A stretch of 64,000 nucleotides of DNA from Cadophora sp. MPI-SDFR-AT-0126 (GCA_020747065.1 JAGMVK010000004.1:620001-684000); one strand, 5' to 3'; counted from the stretch's first letter, positions 10,794 to 23,083 are shown. Notes: a model not told the origin generated them from the letters alone. Numbers and translations are program-made.

Positions 10794-12467
10794 TTAATCC
10801 TCGTTCGAGCTATCTTCATCGCTCAAATCGATCTGCTTCTTCTTTCTCTCCTCGGCCATCTCTCTATAAGTACTCCAACTCAGTAGTAAGAACGCCGCAA
10901 TAATAAGCAGTCCACCAACGACAGCTGCAGGGCTGAGAGGAACCCCTGTCCACATCCAATCCACGATAGCTACGAGGAAGATTGTCAGAAGTGCGGCGAC
11001 ACTGCTCAGAACTGGACTGGTGAGACTGATAAGGACCAGGAAACTGCCCGAGAAGACAGCGTTGGCTAATACGGAAATGCAGAGGAGCCAAGCAGCTTCG
11101 CCTCTAGGCAATTCGAATATCTCTAATCCAGTGATATGCAGGATTGGGAGAGGGATCCAGAGGACAAGCAGAGTGAAACTTCCAATCAAAGATCCAAAAG
11201 TGTTGGCGAATATCATCCCCCGACCTGGACTTGTGCCTTCCGGAGGACAAGCCAGCTTTTTATAGAGGACTTCGTAGAATCCGTAAAGAACACTTCCTAC
11301 TCCAATGATGAGATTTCCTGCAACACGGTTGCTTGCCTCGCTATCCTCCTTATCACCACCTCCAACCGAGCCTCCTGATTTTCCACCATGCTTAGTAGGT
11401 GTAGCGTCTCCATATGCTACAATTAGAACACCGACAATGGCAACAGCCACTGCAAATGACTTGTCTAGTCGAAGCTTCTCATGCAACAAAGGTACACTGA
11501 AAGCATAGGCAAAGAAAGCAGAGCAGTTGTAGATAGCTGTCAAATCTGACGGTGAAGTCAGATTGACCGCAACGTACCACGATCCTCCCGCAACTGTCAA
11601 GGCACACGTAACGAGCGCTGTCTTGCGGAGCATATATGGAACCGGGGAGTGTTGACTTCGAGGAATAGATAATTCCTGCATTTCAACCATCTGCGCAGTC
11701 GTTCGAACGAGATATACATGTCTCCGCCAGAATGTCTCCCACGGCATCTTCCACTTTTGTAATCGAAGGATAAGGAGCTGAAAGGGCCATAATAGCGACC
11801 AAGATCCATGAGTAAAATATCTGCCAAGGATTAGATCCTGCCTGCTTGTCCTCAACGTGTCTTGAACTTACAGCATACAATAAGCCTTATTCCAACCCAG
11901 TTCATGCTGAATGTAAACAGCAGTTTCCGTCTGTATCACAAAACTGACCAGACTCAGACCCAAGAAGAAAGCGGCATACGTGTACTTCTTCCTCGTAGCC
12001 AACTTTGCCTGTGTATCTGGACTTCTGCTCCTCATGGTCGAGCGCCTGGTGAAAAGGGGTGGCCTATCCGGCGGATCTGGAGCATTATCATATCCTGTCC
12101 TGCCTCTTTCTTCATCGTCTTTGTGCAATAGAGGTTGCTGCGACCGCCTGTCGGCAGGCTTGTGTAAAGGGGGCCTCCTGTCACCCATCTCTTCCAGATC
12201 CAGGTCCGAATCGAGATCACTGTGATCTTCCTCCCCCAGTGACAAAGCACCCTTCCCACTTGTGTACTTTGCAGAGCCGTTCCCGTTGGCCTTTGATGAC
12301 GCGATTGCAGGCTCTCGGGATGTTGCCCTGGAGGATGTTCGTGACACAGGACGATGCAGCGAAGGCTCCCAAGTGTTGGGTGAGAATGTTACTTCCGTAC
12401 GCTGTGCATTGAGGGTTGAGGATGGTGGATTGGAGGATAGGGGTGTCGGATGACCTCTGTGAGACAT
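10794..12467 (-). CDS. DMT-superfamily (EamA/SLC35F-like) membrane transporter
   Basis: Predicted 540 aa; exons 12467-11872 and 11820-10794, joined within a Leu codon to give NKAYCMLYFTHGSWSLLWP. The first 165 residues are soluble, Ser/Arg/Pro- and Asp-rich. About ten hydrophobic helices follow, beginning YAAFFLGLSLVSFVIQTETAVY, with the DMT pair signatures LTSPSDLTAIYNCSAFFAYAFS and VFSGSFLVLISLTSPVLSSVAALLT. A charged KHGGKSGGSVGGGDKED loop separates the two halves. The tail is acidic (DLSDEDSSNED). Closest in style to fungal vacuolar or endomembrane proteins of the YML018C/Thi74 kind; substrate unknown. Confidence 0.82.
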
Positions 12468-13826
12468 TCATGCGGTTGAAAAGAGGAATGAAGATTTCGA
12501 GATATGTATGCCCACAAGGCTGGCTTAGTTGGATTGGGCTGGCTGGCTGTCGAATGACTGACTGACTGGTGGACTCCTGGGGGCTTTGTCGGGGTATGGT
12601 TTGGTCGGATCGGGTGTGAAGGGTGGGATGAGATGCAAGAGTGACCAGGCTAGGCTAGGCTTTCAAGGGATTTCGTGGGGGAGAAGTTTCAAGGGACGAT
12701 GGCTGACGATTGGTGTTGACGCAGACAGGGAGACAGGACAGCCCAGCTGGGAGGATGTTGCCCGTTCCCATTCCTAGCGAATCGGACCCTGAAAAGTTGG
12801 TCGGGTACTCCAGGGGCTGACCTATGGCCAATTGTAGTCAAGTTCGTTCTCATTTGACGGTGGCAGACTCAGGCAGAGTATGGATCTAGGATGATGCCTC
12901 ACAAATCCACAATCATCACATTCAAGGCCTCGGTCATTCGCTGCTGATCCGGGACCTCCAACTACACACAGTTCAGCGCTTCCAATCAAAGTTCCTTGGC
13001 ATGTTGGCTTCTTATCGTTATCGCATCTCAGCCCAGACCAATGATGTGCCTTTTCACGTGGGACCAACGACTGGATCTGAGGATATAAAGATATCCATAC
13101 CGTCCCATATTCCCTTTCCCCCTTGCGGTTGTGTCTCAAAGTAGCAATTTGCAATCTATCCTCGATTAGTATCGTCGGTCTTATGTAATAGGGTCCCTAC
13201 CCTTCTTTGAAAGGCTTGTTCCCCGGCAGAGCAGAGGAAGAAAAATGCCTAAACACGTGCCCCTCAAGGAGTCTCTGCACCATAATCTTCTCGACTTGGA
13301 TAGTGTTCTGACCGTGGCGGATCGCATTAATTCGGTGGTACCTGGGTTTAGGACTAGTGCTAGTTAGCCACCTATTTCTTTCTCCGTCGTTGAGATTCCT
13401 GTTTTCTGTTTTCTATTCGAGTCTTGAATTTACTGTTTTGTTGGCGCAAGATTTTACTTGCTGCTCCATGATCATTATCATTCCAGTGCTGAGACCTACA
13501 TTCATCACCTCGGCTACTTCTCTTCTACAATCACATTCTTACTTATGAGAGCTTTCATTCAGGTAATGTCTATTACTGTGTTCCATTTCCAAAATGCTTG
13601 AAGTTCAAGCAGTCTTACAGTCCAACATCTTCGAAAACGAAACAAAATAGAAAGAAAAAAAAAACCAACTAACCACCTACCAAACCAAACAGCCTTCTTC
13701 ACTTTCCTCCGAAGCAACCTCGTCCTCCCGGCCTCAACCCTAAATTCCACAACCTCAACCCCTCTGCTCGACGCATCCTCCTCTCAAACTCTCCCACCCC
13801 TCCTCACGACCTCCTCACTCGCAACC
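12468..13826. promoter_or_regulatory. Divergent intergenic region, DMT transporter / GNAT
   Basis: 1.36 kb between head-to-head genes. It holds GGCT- and GACT-type simple repeats near 12520-12575. A minus-strand frame at 12822-13154 has no domain and was not accepted. Confidence 0.45.
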
Positions 13827-14648
13827 ATGTCCTCACTCGACTCCTCCGACCTACCTGCGCCCTCACATCCCACATCATCACCATCCTCCCCTACATCTAA
13901 CCCCCTCGACGGAATCCCACCCCTAACAACCACCCTCCTCACAACCTCAGACTCCAAAATCGCCGCTCTAAAACTGATCGCCGACAGCATCGCGCAGCAA
14001 CGCCAATACGCCGCCCGAGCGATCATCTTCCACCCCTTAACCATCGCGCTCTACGTCCTGCTCCTGGCAACTATAAGCCAGTTCCTGTACAAGTCGCGCA
14101 GCGACCTGGGGATTCTATTCACGACAGCGGCGGGGGTCACGATGGCGTGCTTGGTGGCTGTAAGGGGTGCGACGGGTGGGTATTTAGTACTTGCAGAGGG
14201 GATTGGCTGGGGTTTTGTGAGGAGCGAGGATGGGAGTGGGAGTGGAGAGGAGGACTTGATGATTGGCAGTTGGTTTGGGGACGAACTGATTGGGGCATTG
14301 GTTCTGCGCTTGGAGAGGAATGGGGGTAATGGAGGGGGTGGTGCGAATGGGAAGAGAAAGGGGAAGGGTGGTGGGAAGAGTGGAGGGAATGGTGTTGTGA
14401 GGGCTTGGACGGTGAGGAATAAGTATCGTGGGAAGGGCGTTGGAACGGAATTGTTAGAAGAGGCTGTGCGGATTACGAGGGAGAAGTTGGGCAATTCGTC
14501 GGGAGTGGGATTCGCTGCTGAGCATGCCAATAGTAAGATGATTTTGCCGGGGATCTTTAATAGTGGATTCAAGAAGAGGGAAGGCATGGCAGGGAGGATG
14601 CTAGCTGGCGTGGTTGAGAATGCGAATGGGACCAAAAAGAAGCGATAG
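13827..14648 (+). CDS. Membrane-anchored GNAT-family N-acetyltransferase
   Basis: Intronless, 273 aa. A Ser/Pro/Thr-rich N terminus (1-40) leads to two hydrophobic segments (about 68-88 and 93-112), then a GNAT fold: EEDLMIGSWFGDELIGALVLRL, then the acetyl-CoA loop KYRGKGVGTELL (about 199-210) and the C-terminal AEHANSKMILPGIFNSGFKKRE. Between the strands preceding the CoA loop sits a low-complexity Gly/Lys/Asn insert (about 165-189). This resembles fungal acetyltransferases tethered to a membrane; substrate unknown. The coding strand is strongly C-rich to about 14050 and G-rich after 14100. A 194-residue antisense frame is a by-product of this bias. Confidence 0.85.
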   Translation: MSSLDSSDLPAPSHPTSSPSSPTSNPLDGIPPLTTTLLTTSDSKIAALKLIADSIAQQRQYAARAIIFHPLTIALYVLLLATISQFLYKSRSDLGILFTTAAGVTMACLVAVRGATGGYLVLAEGIGWGFVRSEDGSGSGEEDLMIGSWFGDELIGALVLRLERNGGNGGGGANGKRKGKGGGKSGGNGVVRAWTVRNKYRGKGVGTELLEEAVRITREKLGNSSGVGFAAEHANSKMILPGIFNSGFKKREGMAGRMLAGVVENANGTKKKR

Positions 14649-14942
14649 ACAGACGAGGAATCAAACCAGATAACGGGGGGAGAAAGAGGTTTCGATATTT
14701 GTGCATTCTCTGTATGTACTTTTTTTGGTTCTGTTTCCGGCTGTACTAGATTTAACGAAGACTAATAATGCATCAATGAATCAATGATGAACCTCCAACC
14801 AAACTCCTCGACCAGAAAGAAAACTTGGTCTTGATATTGGGGCCATGTTTAATGAGCCCAAGTCTCCATTGGGTATCCCGTACCGTGCTCCAACTTACCG
14901 TCCTCCCAGTATCTAATCCATGTTGTGATCGTGGAGCTCGCT

Positions 14943-16018
14943 TCACTTGGTGATGAAGCCAAGATAATCCGCAACGATCAATGTTATCATGCTACACATA
15001 TCGTTAGGACATAAACCACAAACGTATATTAGGGTATTACTTACGCATGAGGCGCAATTCTCACATAATAAGTGCTGAACCCTCTGTAAAATCTCAAAAT
15101 GCCCTCATCCTTCGCAACCTTTGTGAAGCAGTGTATCATACTCTTATAAGGCAAGGTGCCATCCGGAGCTCTCGATTGCTTCTGCAACCTCGTCTTGACA
15201 AAGTCGAAAGGCAAGCTGAAGAAACTCGCAAAGAATCCAGCCACCGCGCTCGCGCTCAGTGTCTGCGCTCTCGGGCTCATATTGGAATCCTTGAGACGCT
15301 GCTTGGCTTCAGAGAAGAAAGCCAGCTGCCCAAAGTTCAATGCCATAGCTCGCACAACAGTCGGCGCAGCCCCAGCCCAAAGCGCACCTATACCTTCAGC
15401 CTTCGCGATGCTTCTCAGGGCGTCAATGACGGATTTGTAGTTTTTCCTCTCTGCTGCAGGTTTTAGCCCGTCGGACTGCATGCGGATGAGCGCAAGATCT
15501 GCTGGGTTGCCGATCATGGCTGCCAAACCACCGGCTGTGAGGCCCGCGGTTGCACGCTCGGCAAAACCAATGGACTTTCCCTTCTCTTTCGCCCGGTTTG
15601 TGAGCTGCTTCATAAAAGTGTCGAAAAAGCCTAAACGAGCGGTCGTGTAGACGGCTTGACGGAGCAAACCTGCTGAGAGACCAGTATACAGATCCATGAC
15701 TTTGCCTGCAGCAATGATTTCCTTCGTTACGCTGAGAGGGCTTGGTTTGGGGCCCGTTCGAGCACCCTCGCCGGCGAGCTGCAGACGCACTTTGATCATG
15801 TCGATGGGCTGGATACAGGTTGTTGCCACCATTCCTGCGACTCCACCGTTGATGAAGGGGAGAGCCCCGCGCATGAAGGGTGTATGGAGGAAGTCATTCT
15901 TCGCTGCAATTGGGTCTGCTTTGGCAGTATCTGCTAGTCGCTTTGTAGCTTCCATTGCTTCGGAGGTCTTGTTTCGAGTCGCCTCGGCGGCTTGCTTGAT
16001 GGAGTTTGAGGTTGACAT
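14943..16018 (-). CDS. Mitochondrial carrier, 2-oxoglutarate/malate type
   Basis: 340 aa from exons 16018-15045 and 14991-14943; the terminal coding exon is only 49 nt and encodes MITLIVADYLGFITK after RIAPHA. Three SLC25 repeats carry the signatures PIDMIKVRLQL, PADLALIRMQSDG and PFDFVKTRLQKQS. The first 45 residues are an Ala/Lys/Thr-rich extension (TRNKTSEAMEATKRLADTA). The second-repeat sequence fits the oxoglutarate/malate (SLC25A11-like) branch, which exchanges 2-oxoglutarate for malate or other dicarboxylates across the inner membrane. Dicarboxylate specificity is inferred by family, not shown. Confidence 0.9.
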
Positions 16019-17256
16019 GACGGCGACGGAGGCGGGGTATGTTGAAGAGGAGGAGGAGGAGGAGGGGAGGTAGATTATAGTTAGGTCTAGCAGTTTGAAA
16101 GCTGCTTACAGCTTTGTTGAGGAAGGAGCTGTCAGCGTCCTGGAATGAAGGACAACCAAAAACAAAGTAGCAGATCGCAAGTGGGACATGTTGAGAGGTT
16201 ATATCAAAATATGCAGGCGGAATTCTTTCTGTTGATGTTGGGACAGGGTGTCTCAGCACTGGCTGATTGACGTATGGGAGTGAGTCCTGCTTGGTTGTGA
16301 CGAAGCCAAGTTCCTTTGATCTTCCGAAACCCAGCTGCAGACAGTTCCAGATTGACACCGAATCGGAGGTTATTCCAAGAACTACCTTGGTAAACACATC
16401 TCAACGAGATGAAATCGGGAGGTTTGGCTGTGATAGCCGTGGTAAAGCGCGTGTAACAGCTCTCGCTCGCCGTGATACGGAGAAATGAGGTTCAGGAGTG
16501 GCTGAACGACTTACTACTGCACGATTGCACTATGCCGGTTGGGGGAGCTGGCGGGAATTACACCGGCTTTCGTTTCGCCGTCAGCGTCAAGACTTGCGGG
16601 AGGGGAGGGGAGCTCGCGTCCTCGTCGCCTCGTCGGGGATCAGTGGATTTTGGGTGGGGGGACGGGACTGTGGACGGTGGACCGTAACTGAGCAAGGGGA
16701 CAAGGAGAAAACAATGGGTCGACCGCTGGACGAGCGGATTTCCGGCGCCGGTCAGTATTCAGCCTTGCTGTGGATAGCCAATGGACTGGCGTGCATATGG
16801 ATATCTGATAGCAGGCGGGCGAGTGAGGGGAGGGGTGGAGGTGGTACGTAGGGAGAGCAGAGCAGGGAAATGGAGAGTGAGAACAGAGAGGAAGAGAACG
16901 GAGAGGTGGAAGAGCAGGATGCTATGTTTATACCCAAAATGCAAATCCCATTATGCCTGGACCTTGAACCATCGGGGTCAGCCATTTGTCCAGTTGGTCA
17001 ACAGCAGAACAGAAGGGAAGCCAGTGCCGTCGGTCAGGGGGAGGGGAGGTCAAGATGCGGGGTTGAGCAGCACCAGAACCAGCACCATCACCAAAACAAG
17101 ATACCGAAACGCTTGCGTGACCACCATCCTCCTCGGTCTTAACTCGTTGTTCGAGCTGTCGTATCGTGTCATGTGTAACCGATCTGACTTTGTGTTGCAC
17201 ACGCACGCGAGACAAGCCTAATGAAGATATAATCTTTTGGGGGGTATTATCCTAGT
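16019..17256. other. Intergenic, carrier promoter side
   Basis: 1.24 kb from the carrier start to the rtt106 stop. It begins with a GAG/GGA trinucleotide run (about 16045-16070). Several overlapping 60-146-codon frames have no domain and no splice support. Confidence 0.45.
16045..16070. repeat. GGA trinucleotide microsatellite
   Basis: Run of AGG/GGA units just upstream of the carrier start codon; purine-rich on the plus strand, so the carrier mRNA side is CCT-rich. Confidence 0.85.
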
Positions 17257-18804
17257 CTACAATTCATCCTCGTCATTTTCGTCGTCGTCGTCCTCTCCTT
17301 CCCCATCCTGCCCTTCTCCACCGCCATCGCTGTCCTCGTCCTCGCTACTCGAGCCTGACCCCTCACTCTCTCCTTCACTTCCAGGATCATAATCTTCTTC
17401 GTCTTCATCCTCTTCATCCATTGCGGCCTGCTCGGCCTCTGTAGTTGCCTTGGCTAATTCTGTCGATTCGGCGCTGCCAATGATATTGCCGTCTTCGTCC
17501 TTCACAGCATTGATGTTCAGCCTCTTGGCCTTCCTCTGCTCGGCCATACTCTTGTCTTGCAGACCGTGCCTCTTGACATAAGTATCGATGTTCCCGAAAT
17601 CTTCTTGGTCCAACATTGCGAATTCGTACTCCTCTTTGCTCTCTTCCTCTCCAGGTACACTTGTATCAATCTCAACAGCAAGATTGAATGTGCGTTGCAA
17701 GACACTTGTGTACGAGACGGCAGCTATACGCGCATTCGGTAAGAATAAAAGTGGCTTTTTGAAACCCCATAAGATGCCATTTGGTAGAAAGAACAAATAG
17801 CCATCTTTTGATCCTCTGAATGCCTTAACATGAACTGCTTTTTCACCTGGTCGATGTGCTTGTCTCAATTCCGAAGCAAACAGTTTTTCGTCTGCCTGGA
17901 TAATTTTGACGCTGCCTTTCCCTGCTGCCTTTAATCTTGTATTTATAGCCCAGTTAATGAGCATTTTCGTGTCGTCCGATACAGCTGCTGCGGCTGCTGC
18001 GTCGAGCCCACCAACCGTCCCTGGCTTGGGAGCGGCATCAGGAATTGTAAAGACTAAAGGCTCGGGTATCGTAGGAGCGCCCGGTACGGGACGCGAAGGT
18101 GTGATGGTAGAGTTTCGAGGAAAGAGGATGTAATTGTGTTGTTTTTGGGTCTTTTCAGGGACAGGTAGACAGAACGCGTATTCTGAATATTGTTAACACT
18201 AGAATCTGGAGATGCTTGTGGTTCAATATCCATACCTATATCGCTCCATGCAAAGCTGATTCCTGGAGCAGGATCCTTTGAATCTGGCAGTCGTGCGTAG
18301 AGATGTGTAGATGTGAAGCAAAGTGTGTACTTCTTCCTCTGAGGAACCACTACTGATATTTCCTTGATCTCAAGTAGAACGGGGTCATTTGCAGTTGCAG
18401 CCACAGTAGTGAAACCGTTGGAAGCATTTCCATTCGTCCCACTCGAGGCAGGTCGAGCAACGAGACCTTGATCATCGATACGTCTCTTTTTGGATGCGGG
18501 CTCTGGGCTCGAAACAAGACCGCAGACATGGAGAGATATTTGGTTGAAGAGTTCAATGTAATGCGGTCCAGCTATACAATTTGTCAGCTTCCTGTGCCAT
18601 AGGTAGTATTTCGCAGAGTCGTGCGGACCAAAGTTGAGGTTCAGCCTTGTGGCAAACACAAGGCAGGGCAAGGCTTTGGGGAAAACTAAAGCGAAACAGG
18701 GAAATGTTCATACCAGCTGAGGCGTTCCGGATAGCATCCTGAATATCTGTTCGTCCTTCAAACGCCCTCGCAAGATTCTGCAAATCTAAGTTTTGAGTCG
18801 CCAT
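17257..18804 (-). CDS. rtt106: Histone chaperone Rtt106
   Basis: 450 aa, exons 18804-18714, 18571-18236 and 18182-17257. The N-terminal ALARAFEG-like dimerisation segment precedes a double PH-like core ([18 protein letters not shown] ... [17 protein letters not shown] ... [18 protein letters not shown] ... [21 protein letters not shown] ... FNLAVEID), with [15 protein letters not shown] near its end. The C terminus is a long Asp/Glu/Ser/Gly tail typical of histone chaperones. Yeast Rtt106 binds H3K56-acetylated H3-H4 and acts in replication-coupled nucleosome assembly and silencing. An Ala run ([11 protein letters not shown]) and a KKRRID patch near residue 70, a possible nuclear signal, are visible. 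All three splice junctions keep phase. Confidence 0.92.
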
Positions 18805-19134
18805 TCTTAATTGAACGTGTCGATATGGCAGATGTTGAGGTAAACAAATTGGGAGAGTAGGGGAACGAGTTGCTTACTAAGAATCACTTGGCAGATCTCG
18901 AAGAAACGCCAGAATTCATTCACACTCTTCGTTCAGTCATACAAGATCCTCAAAGCGATTAAAGTATCGTTCTGATACAAGCTGGACTTCCTTGCATTCC
19001 AATTTCAGGCAATCTCCGTGGCCCCAGTGACCAAGTCACTTTGGACAAGGTTGAAACGGCACAAAAGAGCATGATCTAGTATTTGCTTGTAGGAGTTGAA
19101 GTCACTACACCAAAATTTACATCCGCTGACCTAT
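18805..19134. other. Intergenic, rtt106 promoter
   Basis: 330 bp between the rtt106 start and the stop of the MDR gene. No recognised element. Confidence 0.45.
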
Positions 19135-20633
19135 CTATACTTTGATGGGAACAACAATCCGAGGCCCATTGACACTCCCATCTCGAAGTCTGTCTAAAGC
19201 AGCGTTGATCCCTTCCAGACCACCAGCAGCGACCTCGATGTCAGGAGTATGCAAGAGATTTCGGTCCAGCAGACTCTCTAGCCAAATCGTCATTCCTTCT
19301 CCCACCGCAGGAACCTCGTGGAAGGACTTGATAGGAACAGAATGGTACACGACACCATCTATCGGTTCTTTTGGAACTCCTACCAAGCCTACGAGATGAG
19401 CTCTAGACTCACTACCTTCGCTTGTGGATTGCATCACTGAAGCAAGAAGCTTCGCACTGTCCTTCCCTCTGGTGTCAAGACCGAAACGAAGGTTTCCCTT
19501 GGTGATACTTTTTACTATTTCTACGGCTCGATCGGGATCAAGCCGATCAACGAGCAGGTCAGCGCCATGCTTGAGCATTCGCTCTCCATTTCGCGCGACG
19601 TCAATTATAGCTATCACTTTGAGACCAACGAGTTTCGCTAGTTGAACAGCGCAGCATCCAGAGGCAGATGAACCTAGCACTGTCAGCGGATTGTTTTAAC
19701 GAGAGTCTGTTCAGTCTCGTACCTCCCCAGATAGCGATCCAGTCTCCTGCTTTTGCACCCTCAGTCTCTGCTATACTATCAAAACATTCCTTTTGGATGT
19801 CTTTTGGCAGAGCATCCCGAGGAAGAGCATGTATAATTCGAAGAAGATTGGGACCTCGAGCACCACTGGACCGACCAAAGTCGACTCCCATGCAAATGCC
19901 GAGTGCCAAGGCAGCAGCAACGAATGCAACCCCAAGTGGTGCTGCATCTGTGGACTTCACATGGTCTGGAAGTCTGCAGGCGTTGAAGTCTGAAACCACA
20001 GCATACTGCTGGTATGCTGCCTTTCTGTTGTCTCGATAGTCTGTTGAAATTGCCATAATCTGACCAGTGAGCGGGCGGTCGATTTTAAGAGAATGCAGAA
20101 CTTACAGTATCTCCTCTGCAGAACCTTGATTTCGACTTTGGCGTTTTGACGACCTTGCCAGCAAGATCTCGGCCGCTGATGCAAGGTAAAGCGGGAAGTC
20201 CCCATCCAAAATCACTGCAGAGGATCAGACTGGTTCATCCTGATTGAACTCGACTTACGTACGGTGCTTTCCAATCGATGGGATTCAAGCCAACTACTTC
20301 AACTTCTACCAGCATTTCTCTATCGGTTTTAAGTTCTGGTATTGGTTGTTGTTTGGTATGTTCATAGCGCTGTTTTGGTGCGTGGAGCAGTAGAACCTCC
20401 TGGTGAGTTAAGTTGAATTCCACATCTTCTACCAATGTCTTCCTCCGTTTCCGTACAATAGTCTCTTCTGGAACTGTTTCTGGTTCTGGCCAAGGATGGA
20501 GAGGTTGTGTTGGAATCTTGTCATATGGTGGTGTCTCTGGGGGCGTCAAGGACTGCTCTATGGATTGCGATTTGTATATCTCGTCAGATCGAAAAACCGA
20601 TCGGGTCCGCTTTGGAGACATCTTTGAAGTCAT
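19135..20633 (-). CDS. MDR-family (zinc-type alcohol dehydrogenase-like) oxidoreductase
   Basis: 453 aa from four exons: 20633-20263, 20214-20106, 20059-19723 and 19679-19135. A GroES-like domain starts near EMLVEVEVVGLNPIDWKAPDFGWGLPALP and ISGRDLAGKV. The Rossmann part has AGDWIAIWGGVLGSSASGCCAVQLAKLVGLKVIAI, a Gly/Ser-rich nucleotide loop followed by NGERMLKHGADLLVDR. No structural-zinc cysteine cluster is visible, so this is more likely a quinone/enoyl-reductase-like NADPH enzyme of the ToxD/zinc-binding oxidoreductase sort. Unusual is a roughly 100-residue N-terminal extension with Pro-rich and basic (RKRRK) stretches. No biosynthetic cluster surrounds it. The first donor is GTACGT rather than GTAAGT 4 nt downstream; only the former keeps the frame. 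Confidence 0.85.
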
Positions 20634-21959
20634 GGTTCATGATTTTCTGTGCCCTTTGTCGGTCAGCCCGCAAAGGCGATTTTGGTGGATGGTCTCTCTA
20701 GATTGCCAAAACAAGTCACGACGTCACATGGACTCTGAGAATAGTTGCCGGATGCTATTCGACTAATTTTCCAACTACAAGACCGCCCCCCGAGGTATTT
20801 ATTTGAGCGTTATCCCACTTTCGATAAGGATTTCCAAGCTGGTCTTGAAGATCAGGGTTCAGTGATGTCGCCAAATACTGACCTAGTATGGCGTGATAGG
20901 GGCTAAGCGAGCCTTGCAGTATCGAATGTTATGTTCACACCAATCCTGCGTGAGCAACCATCTCAAGGCTGAGGTACCTTGGATACTTGATAGCAACTCC
21001 GCCTGTTGCTTTTCATCTGTTCCGCAATCTTTCCCTTGCGCCGAAACATCCAGGCGTCAAATAAGTGTTAGCATCCCCTCCAGTGGATCGCTAGTAGAAG
21101 ACGGGTTTGTTTGTTCCAACTCGGAACGCCACATCTTGAGCACAACACCTACCTGCATTATTGCGACTTTCTTGGCTTCGTGGATGGAAGTACTTCTAGA
21201 TCTCGACTGCTTGATTGCCAGTAAGTCTCCTTCGGAGGACGCTGGGGTCTGTTTTCTGTTTTCATTTCTGTACCTTCGTTTTTTTGGGTCACCTCTTAAG
21301 AATCTTGTCTGCACCTGTGTCAGCTATAACTTCACTAATAGACTTCTACTCCGAGTATCCGGGCTGGCAAAATAGCTACGCAGCTCAACTTGACATGCAG
21401 GTGACCAATCAATGGTCCAGTCCAATGTCCGAGAATAGTCAGAGGGTTTAAATTGTGTCGTTTACAATACGTGCCTCGACAATAGTTCCCACTCTTTGGC
21501 TCTCCTTCGAGAAGTTAGCTACATGAAGCCGCCAGTGTCATTTTCAGTTTTCGTTGCGAGTCTCCCCACGAGATCCTTGTATTTACCTCTTTTTTGGATC
21601 TCTCTCGCTCCAACTGAGCACGATGGTCGAGGTATATGCCCAATCTGGCACAAATTCAAGGCCCTGATTGTTGAAACTTCGGGAACCGCTTCCCCCATAA
21701 TATCTGAATTCCCCACTGCCATCTCACCACTAGCTTCAGACGTGTTCCCCAAAGTCATACTATTTCTAAGCAGACTTCAGCCTCGTCACAGCCTCGCAGC
21801 CTAGCAAATCACGTGTATATGGTCCGTGCCTGTCCAGGGGTTTCAGGCGCAACTCCAAGTCTGTCAACTTCACTGCGTTATGTTTGAAATAGAACGCCGG
21901 CATTCACAACGAACACCTACGCGCTTCCAAGTCCCGGGGCATCTCGAAGACTTACTAAC
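20634..21959. promoter_or_regulatory. Divergent intergenic region, MDR / TMEM115-like
   Basis: 1.33 kb between head-to-head genes; only unsupported short frames (longest about 160 codons at 20893-21375, no domain). Confidence 0.45.
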
Positions 21960-23083
21960 ATGCCTCCAAGACTAAATATCCCGCCCATCACGCGCATCCT
22001 TCTCATCGCTCTCCTCGCCCAGTCCCTTCTGAGCTTCGCTTTGCGATACAGACAATGGTCCGAGGAATCTGATATCGTGGTTCCGTACCTCGCATTGGTA
22101 CCGCAGTTGTCACTCATATATCCCTGGACTTTTCTTACAACGACGCTGGTGGAGAACAATGTGTTTACGTTGGGTGTAGCGGGAGTCACCATTTTCTATG
22201 GAGGGAGGTACCTAGAGAGGGCTTGGACCTCAGCGGAGTTCGCAAAGTTCCTACTCGTCGCGGCCCTGACACCCAATATACTATGTTTTGGAACTTTGGT
22301 CACCCTATTCGCAGTGACGGGTGATATGCGCTGGACGTAAGTTATCACTTTTTGGCTCGTGATTTTCAATAGCTAATCTGGTCCGCCAGTTTGACTTCGA
22401 TCAATGGCACGATCCCACTACAGATCTCGTTTCTAGTTGCCTTCTCTCAACTAGTACCTGCGCATACAGTTACTCTGTTTCGTGGCATCATATCTCTTCG
22501 AGTCCCAAGATTTCCACTCCTCCATATCCTCGGAGTCTTCCTCCTGTCGCTCACTCCTTTGTTGAGTGCAGCATCCTTCCTGTTGGCAACAACCGGCTTC
22601 ATCACAAGCTGGACCTACCTTCGATTCTATAAGCCCGCGTTCCCAGATCTTGATGCCAACCAGTCGTCCTCTTTGCGCGGAGATCCTAGCGAGTCGTTCG
22701 CATTCGCAGAATTCTTCCCAGACCCAGTCAAGCCACTGGTAGCTTCGATATCTGCCCAGATCTACAATATCTTGGTCTCAGTACGGATTTGTTCGCCATT
22801 CTCTGCAGCAGATGTATCTGTATCTCGAGGGGACACATTTGTGCAGCGCGGTACTCCAGGAAGTGCGAGGCAAGAAGCAGAGCGGAGGAGGGCATTAGCA
22901 TTGAAAGAACTAGACCAACGATTGAACGCAGCTACATCGAAACCAAAACCGCAAGCACCTCCACCTGTTCAGGCAGGGCCAAGTGTGCAGATCCAACCGC
23001 AGCCAAATGTGGAGACACCGGCTGCGATGCTGGGAGAGACGAGCTATGTCCCGGATAGAGAGGATGGGAAAGACGGACATTAA
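21960..23083 (+). CDS. TMEM115/rhomboid-like multipass membrane protein
   Basis: 356 aa, exons 21960-22336 and 22390-23083. Hydrophobic helices include ITRILLIALLAQSLLSFAL, YPWTFLTTTLVENNVFTLGVAG, FAKFLLVAALTPNILCFGTLVTLFAV, LQISFLVAFSQLVPAHTV and LLHILGVFLLSLTPLLSAASFLL. The YPWTFLTTTLVE, GGRYLERAW and YLRFYKP motifs are those of the TMEM115/DUF1751 family (yeast YOL107W), rhomboid-like proteins lacking protease residues, implicated in Golgi retrograde transport in animals. The C-terminal 110 residues are soluble, with a charged helix (SARQEAERRRALALKELDQR) and a Pro/Gln-rich tail. Golgi location is inferred from the family. Confidence 0.88.

Noticed and set aside
14051..14635. 194-codon minus-strand ORF opposite the GNAT gene
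   Set aside because: Pro/Ser/Leu-rich low complexity created by the C/G skew of the real gene; no domain and no splice context.
16781..17221. 146-codon plus-strand ORF between the carrier and rtt106
   Set aside because: Basic low-complexity translation with competing frames on both strands.
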